NCBI GenBank assembly: GCA_903881565.1
Contig: CAIRTR010000247.1
Location: 1-42,481 of the forward strand
Origin: Oligoflexia bacterium
Lineage (GTDB): Bacteria; Bdellovibrionota; UBA1018
Direction of reading: 5' to 3'
DNA: 42,481 nucleotides
Shown piece by piece: positions 17,265-26,904 of the stretch. The notes below the pieces were generated by a model. The model was given only the letters and a program-made list of their open reading frames with translations, ran no database searches and had not been told where the DNA came from. Position numbers and translations under genes: made by a program. How positions within the stretch are numbered: the first letter of the stretch is position 1; the number at the start of each line of letters is the position of its first letter.

Positions 17265-17312
17265 TTGACTAAATTTGTTTTATTTTGTTAACTCTGCTGC
17301 CCTGTCATGGCA
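17265..17312 (+). promoter_or_regulatory. Putative promoter(s) of the giant lipoprotein gene
   Basis: TTGACT (17265-17270) is followed after 17 bases by TTAACT (17288-17293). The latter could itself act as a -35 for CATAAT (17311-17316), again with 17 bases between. The first element closely resembles that before the LRR-hydrolase gene (26865-26893): both begin ATACTTGAC and have TTAA at the same spacing. No Shine-Dalgarno precedes the ATG at 17328. Confidence 0.4.
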
Positions 17313-17327
17313 TAATTTAGACTAGTC

Positions 17328-20300
17328 ATGACTGGGTTACTGCGGAACGTAATCTCAACCTTGTCTTTTGCCAAGTCCCGGGCGTCTTCTTGGACGTTTT
17401 CGGGCCTCGCCTTTTTCCCGCTTTTGGGTTCACTCACTCTCTTGTCCGGCCTCTCGGGTTGTAAATTTGAATCCTCCGATCAGCAAACTCCTCCGGATCC
17501 CAAAGCGGTCGAAATCACGAAAGACGTCAAATCGATTCCTTCAGTCACCGCGGCACTCACGACAATCAAAGGCAAGGACGGCGTTTCCTTAAGCTGGGAA
17601 CTTGCAAAAGATGGCAACGCCCAGCCAATCACGAAGTACAATATTTATCGGTTTTCGTCGGACCGTGTCTGCCCCCTGGATCCGGTGAAGATCAAGAAAC
17701 TCTCTCGTCTGGTCGAATCCAAATTCGAAGCCAAAGAATCTCCCGCAATCTATCTTGACGCCAAGGCCTCCGTTTCCAAATACAACTGTTACACGGTGAT
17801 TCCGATCTACAAGGCGCTTGAAGCGATTGCGGCTGCCAATGGCAGCGCGGTGCCACCCGTTGGATCAGTCCTCCCTTCGGTGAGCAGCGAGGATTTTGGG
17901 AACGTGTCGTTAGGAAATATTTCGACGAAGACCATCACGCTGAGTTCGGGCACTGCGGGGTATATCGCCGCTTTGTCGGTTTCTGTTACTGATCCGCAAC
18001 TCGCCATTGAAAATAATACTTGCGGTGACACCCTCGAACCCGGTGTGTTGGATCCCAGTTCCACGTGTTCGTTTGATTTGCTCTATGAACCATCGGCTGA
18101 AGCAACACAAGCGTTGCTCACGGATTCGCTCGTCGTTTCATTTACCAATGGCGCAGCTGTGAAGACCTTAAATCTTGCGATTAAGGGCAAACGCGTTTCG
18201 CCTGCGGTGCTGAATGCCTCCCCTTTGACTTACGACTTCGGTAATCTCACGCTGAATTCGGGTGGCACTCACGTCTTTACGCTCACCAACGGCGGGGATT
18301 CTCCTGCGACGGATGTTTACATCGCGCTCACGGGCTCAGGCTATGCGCTCTCAAGTTCAACCTGCGGGACACTTGCTGCGAAAAAGGTGATTGCACCTTT
18401 GGGCACTTGCAGGTTTACCGTCGCTTTTGAACCTAAAGCAGTTGGGGCTGCCACGGGGAGTGTGGCGTTACATTACAACGACGGGATTCAGGATCAGGCA
18501 AGTGCTGTGACGGCTTCGGGTGTGGGGATTATGCCTGCATCCCTTGCCTTTGCTCCCACGTTAAAGGATTTTGGAGAAATCACTTTGGGCGCAAGCGCCT
18601 CAGAGACCTTCACCCTCACCAATAGTGGGGGATCGAGCGCGTCGCTGACTGCGGTCTCGCTTTTGGGCGCTGGGTTTACACTGGGCGCGAATACGTGCGG
18701 AACATCGGGTGGGAAGGTGAGTCTGGCGCCAGCGGGAACGTGTAGTTTTTCAGTAGATTTTTCGCCCACCCAGGCCAGTGCTTTTACCGGCGCAGTGAGC
18801 TTGAGCTTTTTTGATGGGGCCCGCTCGCAAACCGGAACGCTTGCGCTAACCGGCTCGGGCCGGACGCGGGCGCAACTCGTGTTTTCTCCTGGTTCCAAGA
18901 GTTTTGGAAACGTCGTTTTGGGCCTGAGTGATTCAGCTGCTTTGACTCTCTCAAATACAGGCGGGACGGATGCCTCAGGAGTCTATGTCGGGCTCACAGG
19001 TAGCGGCTATTCACTGAGTTCAAGTAACTGCGGTGTTCTCGGAACGACAGTGGCGGTGGCGGCGCATTCCTCCTGTTCCTTAAGTCTCGTGTTCACCCCT
19101 GCGGCAGCAGGCCAGGCGTCAGGCAGTATTGCCTCTCATTATAATGACGGAGTTGCCGCACAGAGTGGGAGTCTCAGTTTTTCGGGCATAGGGCTTGAGC
19201 CTACGACGATGGCGTTTTCGCCGACAAGTTTTGATTTTGGCAATGTCACTATCGGTAATTCCTCGGCGCATTTGTTTACGTTGCTCAATCATAAGCCCGC
19301 AGCTGCGACAAATGTGTCATTGAGTATAGCGGGAGCGGGCTTCTCGCTTGCGTCCAATAATTGTGGAGTCAGCGGTTCAGCCGTTTCGGTGGCCGGTGGC
19401 TCAAGTTGTACGTTCTCCGTGGTGTATGCCCCGGGGGTGAGTGGCGCGGCTTCAGCTTCGATCAGTCTTTCGTATACAGATGGAATAGATGCTCAAACGG
19501 GCTCGCTTGCCGTGACTGCGGTCGGATTGACGCCAGCCTCTTTGGCGTTCGCGCCTGGGTCCAAGGCTTTTGGAGACGTGACGACGGGTGCGAGTTCGTC
19601 AGAGAGTTTCACCCTCACCAATTCGGGGCAAACGGGTGCGACGTCGGTTTACTTAGGTGTAAGTGGAGCAGGTTATTCGCTTACGTCCAACAATTGCGGT
19701 GTGACGGGATCGCGTGTGAGCGTGAGTGCGGGTGGAAACTGCAGCTTTAACCTGTTGTTTGCCCCGGTTTCAGCAGGTGCTGAGATCTCGAGTGTGAGTC
19801 TTAGCTATAATGACGGACACCAGAGCCAATCGGGGAGCGTCGGCGCAACCGGTACCGGGATCTTGCCTGCGCTTCTTGGTGCTTCTGAATCCTCTCACGG
19901 CTACGGCAACGTAACTTTGAGCCAGACGAGTGCTCGGACGTTTACCTTTACAAATTCGCAAGGCACCACCGCCTCTCAGATGTATGCTTCGCTTTCGGGT
20001 ACTGGGTTTACGATCACTTCAAATGGGTGCGGGACTTTAGGTGTGCGCGCGACGCTCGCTTTAAATGCGACCTGCGACGTTGAGGTGACCTTTACCCCCA
20101 ATGCTTCAGGGGCGTTTTCGGGTACGCTGAGTGTTTACTATAATGACGGTTCCCAGACCCAGCATACGACGACGATTTTGACCGGCACGGGGCAGACGGT
20201 GGCGTCGTTGGCATTTACGCCGACTTCTAAGGATTTTGGAAACGTCACGCAGGGGTTGAACGCTTCTGCGTCGTTTACGCTTACAAATTCCGGTGATTTG

Positions 20301-23300
20301 TCAGCGACTCTTGTCTCTCTTGCTTTGAGTGACAGTGGCTTTAGTTTAGCCAATAACACTTGCGGCGTTTCGGCCACGAAGGTGAGTGTGGCTAGTGGTG
20401 CAAACTGCACATTTGATGTGGTGTTTGCGCCTGGATCGCTTGGCAGCTTTTCTGGGAATTTGGCTTTGAGTTATAATGATACGCTTGCGGCGCGGGCGGG
20501 ATCGGTCGCACTAACGGGCGCGGCTCCTTTGGCCTCAGCCGTGACTTCGACGATTGTCGCGGATGCGGGAGGAATCGCTGATGGAGTGACGACCTCTGCG
20601 ATCACCGTAAGCCTCAAGGACGGTGCGGGCAACCCAGTAGGCTCGACACCTACTTTAAGTGTGAGCGGGACTTTGAACACGCTGGCGTGCGCGGCGACGA
20701 ATGCGACGACCGGGATCACGGCCTGCACGCTGAAGTCGACCAAAGCTGAGACCAAGACGGTGACGATCACGGCGCCTGCGGGATTAGGGGCGGTGAGTGC
20801 GGATATTGGGTTTGTTGCAGGTGATGCGAGTGTCGTCACAACAATGCTTTCTGCGACAACGCCCAAGACCGCCGACGGGAACGATGCTTCGACGGTGACG
20901 ATCACGCTTAAGGACGTGAATTCGAATTTGATTTCGGGCACGACACCGACGATTTCGGCAACGGGGACGGGTAATACGGTAAGTGCGTGTTCGAGTTCGG
21001 ATGCGAGCGGGGTGTCGACGTGTACGATCAAGTCGACAAAAGCGGAGAGCAAGACGGTAACGATTACTTCACCTGCGGGCTTGGGAGCTCTTAGCGCGCA
21101 AGCTGTGTTTGGTGCAGGAGTGGCCAGTTCAGTTACAACGACGCTTTCGGCGACAACGCCTAAGACGGCAGATGGCGCAGATACGTCGACGGTGACGGTG
21201 ACTCTTAAAGATGTGGATTCGAATCTGATCACGGGGACGACGCCGACGATCTCGGTGACGGGACCGGGCAATACGGTGAGTACGTGCTCGAGTTCGGATG
21301 CAAGCGGTGTCTCAATCTGTACTATAAGCACAACAGTTGCAGAGGGAAAAACGGTAACTGTTTTAACGCCTGCGGGCTTGGGATCCTTGTCCGCCAACGC
21401 GATGTTTGTCCCGGTTAGCGCGATGAAGTCTACAGTTTCGGGATTAAAGCTTTGGTATAAAGCTGATTCAATTCTGGGTTTAAGTAGCGGAAGTGCAGTG
21501 GTAAGTTGGTCAGATTCGAGCGGCAATTCGAATGCAGCCACTCAGGTTACTTCAAATTACGAACCTTTGTGGATTGCAAATGCCCTCAATTCTCAACCTG
21601 TTGTCAGGTTTGATGGCTCAAATGATACGATGAATCTTGCATCGGCCATGACGACGGCACGCACGGTATTTATCGTGGGGAAACATTCAACCGGAACTCA
21701 GGATTATGGGGCGATGCTGGGATCTGCGGCGACCTACTATGACTTTCACGGGGGGACCGCTACGGCGCTGTATCTTGCGGCAACGACGAATGCCAACATT
21801 TTGGGCGGGTCGGTTTATTCAGATGGTCTGAGTGTCTCTTCGGCTTCGATCTTAAAGCCAACGAATTATTCTTTGGTATCGCTCGTTACGGCCGGGAACG
21901 TTGGGTTTGATAATATTGCCAATGATCGGGGATTGGCAGGTCGTTATTGGAATGGGGATTTTGCAGAAATCCTTGTTTACAGCTCTGCCTTGAGTGCGGG
22001 CGATCGACAAGCGGTTGAGGCCTATTTGCAAGGTAAGTACGCGATGGCATCAGCGGGAAACTCAACGCTTACCGCAACTGCGAATGCAACCGCTGATAAC
22101 ACTGACCTCTCCACTGTGACGATCACGATGATGAATTCGATTAATAGTGCATTGGTTGGGGTGACACCGACGATCAATGTGAGCGGGACGGGCAATACCG
22201 TGAATGCCTGCTCTGCTTCTAATGGCTCCGGGGTTTCGACATGCACTTTCAAGTCCAGCAAGGCCGAGACCAAGGCGGTGACGATCACCTCGCCTGCGGG
22301 ACTCTCGGCCCTGGGCGCTCAGACTGTGTTTGGTGCGGGTGTGGCAAGTGCCGTTGCGACGACGCTTACGGCTACGACGGCAAAGACATCGGACGGCGCA
22401 GATGCCGCAACTGCGACGATTACCTTAAAAGATGTAAACTCGAATCCGATCGCAGGGGCGACGCCCACGATTAGCGTGACGGGAGCGGGCAATACGGTGA
22501 GCGTATGCTCCAGCTCACTTGCCTCTGGAGTTTCGACGTGTACCGTGACCTCTACCGTCGCCGAGTCAAAGACGGTGACAATCGCAACACCAGGCAGCTT
22601 GGGATCGTTGTCCGCTAACATTATGTTTGTGCCAGTGAGTTCGATGAAATCTGCAGCGGGAGGTCTTAAATTCTGGCTCAAGGCGGATGCGATCACCGGT
22701 TTGAGCAGTGGGAGCGCCGTTTTGAGTTGGCCTGATTCAAGTGGCTTTGGCAATAGTGCCAGCCAAGCAACGGCTAATCAACAACCTTTGTGGATTGCAA
22801 ACGCGCTCGGAGGGCAACCTGTTGTTAGATTTGATGGGTTGAATGATACCCTAAACCTCGCCTCACAGATTACGACGGCTCGTTCTGTTTTTATCGTCGT
22901 AAAGCATGCGAGTGGATTGCAGGATTATGCTCACGTGTTGGGATCTATAACGGCCAATGTATGGGATTTTCATGGTGGAACTGGGACGACGCTTTTCTAT
23001 AATAATTCAGTAGTCGCAAATGTGCTCAATGGTACGGCTTTTCTAAATGGTTTGAGTGCCACTCCTGTCGCGATGGTCAAACCCACAAACTACTCGGTTT
23101 TGTCTTTTGTTACTGCGGGCAATACTCGTTTTGACAATATTGGGAACGATCACGGTTACGCGGCAAGATATTGGAACGGGGACTATGCCGAAATAATGTC
23201 CTACGACACAGTGTTGGGCGATGCGGATCGACAGGCGGTTGAGTTGTATCTGAAAAATAAGTACGTCATTACCGCAAGCACGATTACCGCAACTACGGGG

Positions 23301-26300
23301 GTGCTAGCAAACAACAGTGATTTGTCGACCGTCACAATTACGATGAAAGACGTTGGAAACAGTGCTCTCGTGAGTGTAACTCCTGTGATTTCGGTGTCTG
23401 GGAACGGCAATACTGTGAGTGCGTGTAGTGCAAGTGATAGTTCTGGTGTTTCAACTTGTACCCTAAAGTCCAGTGTTGCCGAAGGTAAGGTCATTGCGAT
23501 TACTTCGCCGGCTGGTTTGGGGCCGATATCGGTCCGTTCTGTATTTGTTTCGACTTCCGGAATGTCGGCTGCGGCAGATCACCTGAAGTTCTGGCTCAAG
23601 GCGGATGCGATCACGGGGCTGAGTAGTGGCGGTGCCGTTTCGAGCTGGCCTGATTCGAGTGGCTACGGCAATAACGCTACCCAAGCAACGTTGATTCAAC
23701 GGCCTTTATGGGTTGCAAATGCGCTTGGGGGTCAACCGGTTGTTAGATTTGACGGGTCGAATGATACCTTGAATCTTGCTTCACAAATCACGGCGGCGCG
23801 TACGGTTTTCATCGTCGTAAAACATGCGACGGGAACTCAAGATTATGCTCACGTGTTGGGATCTATAACGGCCAATGTATGGGATTTTCATGGTGGAACT
23901 GGGACGACGCTTTTCTATAATAATTCAGTAGTCGCAAATGTGCTCAATGGTACGGCTTTCCTAAATGGTTTGAGTGCCACTCCTGTCGCGATGGTCAAAC
24001 CCACCGCCTACTCGGTATTGTCCTTTGTGCCGACGGGCAATACTCGTTTTGACAATATTGGGAATGATCACGGTTACGCGGCAAGATATTGGAACGGGGA
24101 CTATGCCGAAGTGATTACTTACGATACAGCGTTGAGCGATGTGGATAGACGAGGGGTGGAGTCCTATCTACAGAACAAGTACTCAATGGCTTCCGCCGCA
24201 AATTCGACGATTGCAAGCAGTGGTTCACCCACTGCCAATGCTTCAGACACCGCTACGATCACGTTGACGCTCAAAGACTCCACTGGCGCCGTGATGGTCG
24301 GGGTTACTCCCACAATCAGTGTTTCTGGCACAGGTAATACTGCGAGTAGTTGTACCCCTAGTGATAGCAATGGTGTTTCGATTTGTACGATTAGCTCAAA
24401 TGTCGCTGAAACTAAAACGGTGACTGTGGCCGCTCCTTCAGTTTTGACCGGCGTGACGACGACGGTGACGTTCGCTGCGGCCGTAGTCAGCGCTTCTCAG
24501 TCTACGCTTTCGATCTATCCTCGCTCGCTCGTGGCCGATGGCTCCTCTACAGCACAGGCTCTTGTGACACTTAAAGATGCCGGTGGGCATGGTATTTATA
24601 ACCGAACGGTATCTTTAGCATCGAGCCGGGGTGGAGCCGACACGATAGCGGTTGTTTCGGCGACCACGGATGCCACCGGAAGCGCCGTATTTACCGTAAA
24701 ATCCTCTACTCAAGGGATTCCCACTTTAACTGCGACCGATACGAGCGATTCAGTTGTCGTGACCCAAACCAGCGATATCACGTTCCTGGGTGCTACGCCG
24801 ATTGTGGACTATCAGGCAAGAATTGCAAATGCGGGAACAACGGCTGGGACCAATGCGGCATCGCTTACGAGTTGGAAGGATCTTGTACGCTCGGCGAACA
24901 GCTATAATGGAACTTTGTCCTATTTTGGGTTCAACAGTACAAGTGGATGGGGCGGAAACGGTGGGACGACGATTTCGTCCTCAACGGATGGGCCTTATCG
25001 TCTAATCTTCGATGGAGCGGATGATGCTGTTTCAGTCGGAAGCGCAGTCAGTGGCAATAATACCTTGAGCTTTGAGTCCTGGATCAAGCTCGATGCGCCG
25101 TCGCAAAAGGGAAAAGTCATTTTATCAAATGGCAGCTCGGACGGCAATGGGTTGACTTTAAGGCAGTCGAAAGTGACGGCTGGAGCGTTGGAGATATTGT
25201 TGGGTTCCTCGACCTATTCGGATGAAGTCATGCAGGATTCGCCTGTTGCCTACTGGAAGCTTGATGAAACCAGGGGCACCCGCGCGGTCGATAGTGTGGG
25301 CACAAACCATGGAACTTATCCTGCAACAGGAGTGAACAAGGGCCAAACCAGCGCCATGCAGGGTCTCTCAACTCAGCTTACAGGGACTTCTGCGGTGTCG
25401 TTTCCTGCCGTCGATTTGTCGGCTACGAATAGGGTCACCGTCGAATTTTGGTATCAGCCCGCAGTTTCTCCTCCCGCTGCAACGACGATTCTTTATGAGG
25501 TTTCCTCGGATTACAATAGTGTCACTAATGGACTGATTTTCACCCATGAAGCGAACGGCACTCTCACGGTCGGGATGAAAGGGAATGTTTATTATTCTCT
25601 TTGGAGTGGGGCGACGGCGCTTGTCGCAGGAAGCTGGTATCATGTCGTGGGGGTTTTTGATAAATCGCTTACGAGTTCTGAGTCCAAATTGTACCTTAAC
25701 GGAGTTTTGAATGGAGCAGTGCATGCCAGTTACAATAGTAATAACACCAACGCGTTTGGAAGCAGTCCGAGCTTTCTGGGGGCCCGCAATGGAGCAAGCT
25801 ATTTTACTGCGGGACGCTTTGATGAGCTTGCGATCTATAATACCGATATAGGTTCGACGCGAATTGCGGCTCACTATACTGCGGGTTCTAAGTCCAGTTG
25901 CCAAACTCCCCAAACGTTTACCTCCGGGGCCTGGTACGCTGTAGCTGGGGTTTTTGATTCAGTCGCAAAAAATCTCAAACTCTATGTGGATGGCGTTTTA
26001 CAATGTCAAACGACGCAGGTTGCGGGAACTTTTGCGACAGGTTCGAATTCCCTCTATATGGGTACCGACATCAGTCTCTCTAATGCTTGGAGCGGAGCGA
26101 TTGCCGATTTGAGGTGGTTTGCTTCTGAACTCTCGCAAACGCTGTTTAGACAAAATCAGGAAGTCACGAAGTCACGCTTCCCCGATGTTCCTACAAGCAT
26201 CACGGGGATTAAGCTTTGGCTAAAAGCCGATTCAATTGGCAACTTAAGTGATGGGGCTGCTGTTACGGCTTGGCCGGATAGCAGTGGGCTTGGACTTGAT

Positions 26301-26861
26301 TTTACGCAATTAACTCTGGCCAACAAGCCAACCTATAAGACCAACATTATTAACGGAAAACCTACTATTCGTTTTGCGGGATCACAATATTTGACGAACA
26401 CGTCAGCGAGTTTGAATCTGTCATCCACTTTTACGGTGTTTACGGTTTTGAAAGGGGCGTCGACTGCGCAGACCGGGCAGGCGTGGATGTGGGGCGAAGC
26501 GGCCAATGGAAAACGGCGCTCACTTTGGATGCAGCAGACTAATGGATATATAAACTTTAGCGGCTACAATGCGAACGTAACAACCACGACTAACGGAAAG
26601 GACAATTCCACGCATGTGATAACAGCAAGTCGTGACGGCAACGGTTTGGTCAAAGTCTATTCGGATGCGTTACTCTTAAGCTCGGGCACTCCCACTCTTG
26701 TTGCCTATACGTACTCTGCCTTTACGGTGGGCGCGAACGCAGATGGAACTGAAGGGTATGTTGATGATATTGCGGAGATTATCGCATTTAATTCTTCACT
26801 ATCTGATGCAGAGAGAACGAGAGTAGAGTCTTATCTTGCCGCAAAATATGCTGCCTATTAA
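17328..26861 (+). CDS. Giant mosaic surface lipoprotein (ASH repeats, Ig-like and lectin modules)
   Basis: A 3,177-residue protein. The N-terminus is a lipoprotein signal with lipobox LSGC (Cys45, followed by Lys). An Fn3-like module covers about 65-165. Eight ASH/HYDIN-like beta-sandwich repeats cover about 188-1065, each with a DFGNVTLG start, FTLTNSG, and two spaced Cys that may form a disulfide. Then come bacterial Ig-like (invasin-type) modules with TADG..ST.TITLKD motifs, arranged as three Ig, lectin, two Ig, lectin, one Ig, lectin, two Ig. The lectin modules begin LK.W.KADAI..LSSG and contain QPVVRFDGSNDT. A LamG pair (about 2540-2945) and a final lectin module (about 2955-3177) end the protein. 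No sorting signal is seen. It should be anchored in the outer membrane and bind sugars or other cells; repeats also invite phase or length variation. A typical adhesin by architecture, specific ligand unknown. Confidence 0.92.
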   Translation: MTGLLRNVISTLSFAKSRASSWTFSGLAFFPLLGSLTLLSGLSGCKFESSDQQTPPDPKAVEITKDVKSIPSVTAALTTIKGKDGVSLSWELAKDGNAQPITKYNIYRFSSDRVCPLDPVKIKKLSRLVESKFEAKESPAIYLDAKASVSKYNCYTVIPIYKALEAIAAANGSAVPPVGSVLPSVSSEDFGNVSLGNISTKTITLSSGTAGYIAALSVSVTDPQLAIENNTCGDTLEPGVLDPSSTCSFDLLYEPSAEATQALLTDSLVVSFTNGAAVKTLNLAIKGKRVSPAVLNASPLTYDFGNLTLNSGGTHVFTLTNGGDSPATDVYIALTGSGYALSSSTCGTLAAKKVIAPLGTCRFTVAFEPKAVGAATGSVALHYNDGIQDQASAVTASGVGIMPASLAFAPTLKDFGEITLGASASETFTLTNSGGSSASLTAVSLLGAGFTLGANTCGTSGGKVSLAPAGTCSFSVDFSPTQASAFTGAVSLSFFDGARSQTGTLALTGSGRTRAQLVFSPGSKSFGNVVLGLSDSAALTLSNTGGTDASGVYVGLTGSGYSLSSSNCGVLGTTVAVAAHSSCSLSLVFTPAAAGQASGSIASHYNDGVAAQSGSLSFSGIGLEPTTMAFSPTSFDFGNVTIGNSSAHLFTLLNHKPAAATNVSLSIAGAGFSLASNNCGVSGSAVSVAGGSSCTFSVVYAPGVSGAASASISLSYTDGIDAQTGSLAVTAVGLTPASLAFAPGSKAFGDVTTGASSSESFTLTNSGQTGATSVYLGVSGAGYSLTSNNCGVTGSRVSVSAGGNCSFNLLFAPVSAGAEISSVSLSYNDGHQSQSGSVGATGTGILPALLGASESSHGYGNVTLSQTSARTFTFTNSQGTTASQMYASLSGTGFTITSNGCGTLGVRATLALNATCDVEVTFTPNASGAFSGTLSVYYNDGSQTQHTTTILTGTGQTVASLAFTPTSKDFGNVTQGLNASASFTLTNSGDLSATLVSLALSDSGFSLANNTCGVSATKVSVASGANCTFDVVFAPGSLGSFSGNLALSYNDTLAARAGSVALTGAAPLASAVTSTIVADAGGIADGVTTSAITVSLKDGAGNPVGSTPTLSVSGTLNTLACAATNATTGITACTLKSTKAETKTVTITAPAGLGAVSADIGFVAGDASVVTTMLSATTPKTADGNDASTVTITLKDVNSNLISGTTPTISATGTGNTVSACSSSDASGVSTCTIKSTKAESKTVTITSPAGLGALSAQAVFGAGVASSVTTTLSATTPKTADGADTSTVTVTLKDVDSNLITGTTPTISVTGPGNTVSTCSSSDASGVSICTISTTVAEGKTVTVLTPAGLGSLSANAMFVPVSAMKSTVSGLKLWYKADSILGLSSGSAVVSWSDSSGNSNAATQVTSNYEPLWIANALNSQPVVRFDGSNDTMNLASAMTTARTVFIVGKHSTGTQDYGAMLGSAATYYDFHGGTATALYLAATTNANILGGSVYSDGLSVSSASILKPTNYSLVSLVTAGNVGFDNIANDRGLAGRYWNGDFAEILVYSSALSAGDRQAVEAYLQGKYAMASAGNSTLTATANATADNTDLSTVTITMMNSINSALVGVTPTINVSGTGNTVNACSASNGSGVSTCTFKSSKAETKAVTITSPAGLSALGAQTVFGAGVASAVATTLTATTAKTSDGADAATATITLKDVNSNPIAGATPTISVTGAGNTVSVCSSSLASGVSTCTVTSTVAESKTVTIATPGSLGSLSANIMFVPVSSMKSAAGGLKFWLKADAITGLSSGSAVLSWPDSSGFGNSASQATANQQPLWIANALGGQPVVRFDGLNDTLNLASQITTARSVFIVVKHASGLQDYAHVLGSITANVWDFHGGTGTTLFYNNSVVANVLNGTAFLNGLSATPVAMVKPTNYSVLSFVTAGNTRFDNIGNDHGYAARYWNGDYAEIMSYDTVLGDADRQAVELYLKNKYVITASTITATTGVLANNSDLSTVTITMKDVGNSALVSVTPVISVSGNGNTVSACSASDSSGVSTCTLKSSVAEGKVIAITSPAGLGPISVRSVFVSTSGMSAAADHLKFWLKADAITGLSSGGAVSSWPDSSGYGNNATQATLIQRPLWVANALGGQPVVRFDGSNDTLNLASQITAARTVFIVVKHATGTQDYAHVLGSITANVWDFHGGTGTTLFYNNSVVANVLNGTAFLNGLSATPVAMVKPTAYSVLSFVPTGNTRFDNIGNDHGYAARYWNGDYAEVITYDTALSDVDRRGVESYLQNKYSMASAANSTIASSGSPTANASDTATITLTLKDSTGAVMVGVTPTISVSGTGNTASSCTPSDSNGVSICTISSNVAETKTVTVAAPSVLTGVTTTVTFAAAVVSASQSTLSIYPRSLVADGSSTAQALVTLKDAGGHGIYNRTVSLASSRGGADTIAVVSATTDATGSAVFTVKSSTQGIPTLTATDTSDSVVVTQTSDITFLGATPIVDYQARIANAGTTAGTNAASLTSWKDLVRSANSYNGTLSYFGFNSTSGWGGNGGTTISSSTDGPYRLIFDGADDAVSVGSAVSGNNTLSFESWIKLDAPSQKGKVILSNGSSDGNGLTLRQSKVTAGALEILLGSSTYSDEVMQDSPVAYWKLDETRGTRAVDSVGTNHGTYPATGVNKGQTSAMQGLSTQLTGTSAVSFPAVDLSATNRVTVEFWYQPAVSPPAATTILYEVSSDYNSVTNGLIFTHEANGTLTVGMKGNVYYSLWSGATALVAGSWYHVVGVFDKSLTSSESKLYLNGVLNGAVHASYNSNNTNAFGSSPSFLGARNGASYFTAGRFDELAIYNTDIGSTRIAAHYTAGSKSSCQTPQTFTSGAWYAVAGVFDSVAKNLKLYVDGVLQCQTTQVAGTFATGSNSLYMGTDISLSNAWSGAIADLRWFASELSQTLFRQNQEVTKSRFPDVPTSITGIKLWLKADSIGNLSDGAAVTAWPDSSGLGLDFTQLTLANKPTYKTNIINGKPTIRFAGSQYLTNTSASLNLSSTFTVFTVLKGASTAQTGQAWMWGEAANGKRRSLWMQQTNGYINFSGYNANVTTTTNGKDNSTHVITASRDGNGLVKVYSDALLLSSGTPTLVAYTYSAFTVGANADGTEGYVDDIAEIIAFNSSLSDAERTRVESYLAAKYAAY
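17892..20530 (+). repeat. Eight tandem ASH/HYDIN-like repeats inside the giant lipoprotein
   Basis: Equivalent codons of the DFG motif fall at 17892, 18234, 18567, 18900, 19233, 19566, 19899 and 20232. From the second repeat on, the period is exactly 333 bp (111 codons) with no insertion or deletion, although the repeats have diverged in sequence. Each repeat carries a CG..C pair of cysteines. Confidence 0.85.
22923..24004 (+). repeat. Near-identical 164-bp direct repeats, 918 bp apart, in lectin modules
   Basis: The stretches 22923-23086 and 23841-24004 are identical except for one base (T to C in CTTTTCTAA/CTTTCCTAA). They code for the core of the second and third lectin modules (DYAHVLGSITANVWDFHGG and onward). 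Flanking parts of the same 918-bp unit (one Ig plus one lectin module) are clearly more diverged, which points to recent duplication or gene conversion. Confidence 0.85.
25212..25901 (+). other. LamG domain inserted inside another LamG domain
   Basis: The first half of an outer LamG fold (FESWIKLDAPSQKGKVILSNG) is interrupted after LEILLGSS by a complete LamG unit that starts TYSDEVMQDSPVAYWKLDE and ends FDELAIYNTDIGSTRIAAHY. The outer fold then resumes at CQTPQTFTSGAWYAVAGVFD and finishes with LYVDGVLQC and ADLRWFASELS. The insert is about 230 residues. Confidence 0.6.
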
Positions 26862-26864
26862 TAC

Positions 26865-26893
26865 TTGACCAATTCACTCAAGCTATGTTAATG
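26865..26893 (+). promoter_or_regulatory. Putative promoter of the LRR-hydrolase gene
   Basis: TTGACC (26865-26870), 17 bases, then TTAATG (26888-26893). It starts right after the giant lipoprotein stop and closely resembles the element at 17265-17293 (shared ATACTTGAC and TTAA at the same distance). Transcription starting a few bases downstream would give a nearly leaderless message, in keeping with the absence of a Shine-Dalgarno before ATG 26905. Confidence 0.4.
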
Positions 26894-26904
26894 TCTCGCC
26901 CGCC

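Noticed and set aside
20471-21541. A 356-codon minus-strand reading frame inside the giant lipoprotein gene
   Set aside because: It is antisense to the repetitive, Thr/Ser/Val-rich coding strand, whose codon bias keeps the reverse frame open. The product is low-complexity and lacks a ribosome site.
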